Origin: Sporosarcina cascadiensis | GTDB taxonomy: Bacteria; Bacillota; Bacilli; Bacillales_A; Planococcaceae | DNA: 64,000 nucleotides | Reading direction: 5' to 3' | NCBI RefSeq assembly: GCF_009650995.1 | Contig: NZ_WHVV01000005.1 | Span: forward strand, 62,001 to 126,000 | Part shown: piece after piece, positions 63,175 through 64,000 of the stretch | Layout: every line of letters begins with the position of its first letter | How positions within the stretch are numbered: position 1 is the first letter of the stretch | Translations under genes and position numbers: made by a program | The notes under the pieces: generated by a model | The model's input: the letters and a program-made list of their open reading frames with translations, nothing else | Databases searched by the model: none | What the model was told of the DNA's origin: nothing

Positions 63175-63999
63175 TTATTGGTTCGCTGACTCTAATGAAT
63201 CTTTAAATTTCGTGTTAGTTTCTTCAAGGAACTCTGAGAAATCATCGCCATATAGTATATAATCAGACATCCCGTTTTCTAGAATGTATTTTTTCCACTC
63301 GTCCGTCTCTGCTACCTTTTTCATGGCTTCAATCCACCAGTCTTTTACTTCATCATCAACATCAGCAGGAAGAACTACGCCGCGCGGTTGTGAAATATTC
63401 ACGTCGTATCCTAGTTCGGTAAAAGTAGGCACGTCTTCCAATTGCTTTAATCTCTCAATTCCTGAAAAAGCTAACGGCTTCATAAGATCGCCTTCAATTT
63501 GTCCCATTGAACGAGCGGGATTACCAACAATAGCATCTAAACTATCGGATAATAATGCACTAGTAAGTTCGCCGGCTCCTTGAAAAGGAACGTAGTCAAA
63601 ATCAAAACCTGCTTCTGTAGCAAAAAGATTAGGAACAATCATTTCATCACTAACTTGTCCAACTCCGCCAATTTTCATCTTCTTGCCACTTTTTGCTGCT
63701 TCAATAAAGTCCTCCAGAGAATCATATTTAGACTCACCTTTAACTAGGAAGAATAAGTCATCAGCGCCCATTAACGCAATTGGTGTAAAAGAATCGTAAC
63801 TGAAAGCAGTTTCAGAAACTAGAGGGGTAGTAAAGAAGCTTCCACTTGTTGGACCTACAAAGTAAGGATCACCTTTTTTGGTCTCCAAGAACCCCCAACC
63901 AACTGCACCACTACCACCTTCACGGTTTTCAATCTTAATACTTTCTGTATAAATATCTTCTTTTTGCATGATTTCCATAATTTTTCTCAGGTATAAATC
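63175..63999 (-). CDS. tctC: Tripartite tricarboxylate transporter binding protein (TctC), 5' end outside window
   Basis: A partial periplasmic-type binding protein of the Bug/TctC family; at least 275 codons are in the window. IENREGGSGAVGWGFLETKK and QGAGELTSALLSDSLDAIVG are family segments, and the C-terminal part (DVPTFTELGYDV) is typical. The frame is open upstream through DLYLRKI to the window edge, so the signal peptide lies outside. Confidence 0.9.
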   Translation of the reverse strand, partial: DLYLRKIMEIMQKEDIYTESIKIENREGGSGAVGWGFLETKKGDPYFVGPTSGSFFTTPLVSETAFSYDSFTPIALMGADDLFFLVKGESKYDSLEDFIEAAKSGKKMKIGGVGQVSDEMIVPNLFATEAGFDFDYVPFQGAGELTSALLSDSLDAIVGNPARSMGQIEGDLMKPLAFSGIERLKQLEDVPTFTELGYDVNISQPRGVVLPADVDDEVKDWWIEAMKKVAETDEWKKYILENGMSDYILYGDDFSEFLEETNTKFKDSLESANQ

Positions 64000-64000
64000 T

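Overview
The window looks like a chromosomal segment of a spore-forming, S-layer-bearing member of Bacillales, most likely Planococcaceae close to Sporosarcina. The reasons are gene content: spore photoproduct lyase, SLH-domain surface proteins, an Isd heme system with sortase B, DUF4317, malate:quinone oxidoreductase, several ECF sigma/anti-sigma pairs, strong Shine-Dalgarno sequences with frequent TTG/GTG starts, and TTGACA/TATAAT promoters. The genus is an inference; no rRNA or tRNA is present. The first gene (a cyclophilin) and the last one (a TctC-type binding protein) are cut by the window edges.

Layout. 0-4.9 kb: cyclophilin, YczE-like membrane protein, TatD hydrolase, a gene-free stretch, an SLH surface protein with a palindrome in its leader, and two unknown proteins. 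5.0-11.9 kb: a Fur-boxed heme acquisition operon (IsdC with an NPQTS sorting signal, a NEAT-SLH protein, a membrane-anchored NEAT-like protein, IsdE, IsdF, an ATPase and sortase B). 12-16 kb: an M48 protease with C-terminal ankyrin repeats, a Nudix hydrolase, an Ohr peroxidase and DUF4317. 16-25.3 kb: two ECF sigma/anti-sigma pairs enclosing Mqo, a pseudo-ABC-ATPase/LytTR fusion regulator with its ABC exporter, and an ECF-transporter S component. 25.3-29.2 kb: MetNIQ plus an M20 amidohydrolase. 29.3-38 kb: DUF779/aldehyde dehydrogenase, a decayed carotenoid acyltransferase, a TspO-like protein, a YitT protein, a globin-like chemoreceptor with a CZB domain, and SelO. 37.4-41.7 kb: an AbgT transporter, an M20 amidohydrolase and an unusual regulator. 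41.8-45.7 kb: a GntR(YtrA)-led operon with two ABC exporters. 45.9-54.5 kb: SplB, an ABC-F protein with a long attenuator leader, small proteins, a patatin, a dCACHE chemoreceptor and a VWA lipoprotein. 54.5-56.4 kb: a third ECF/anti-sigma pair. 56.4-59.5 kb: an IS66 element embedded among short periodic repeats. 59.5-64 kb: PgeF and a tctCBA-gntR operon.

The most unusual signal is a set of short intergenic arrays with a strict 21-bp period (two helical turns, or seven codons). Motif A (CGNACCAAA-like) recurs at about 15.98-16.16 kb, immediately right of IS66 at 59.16 kb, and in inverted orientation at 59.46-59.50 kb. A second motif (TGATCATGG-like) with the same period lies at 56.46-56.61 kb. 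They are too degenerate and too short to be CRISPRs and lie between genes. Their function is unknown.

Other points worth attention are the tandem-terminator and upstream-ORF leader of the ABC-F gene, the regulator that fuses a Walker-less ABC domain to LytTR, a chemoreceptor globin that seems to lack its proximal histidine, the M48-ankyrin fusion, and three different ways of anchoring NEAT proteins in one operon. All function calls rest on reading motifs; no database search was run.
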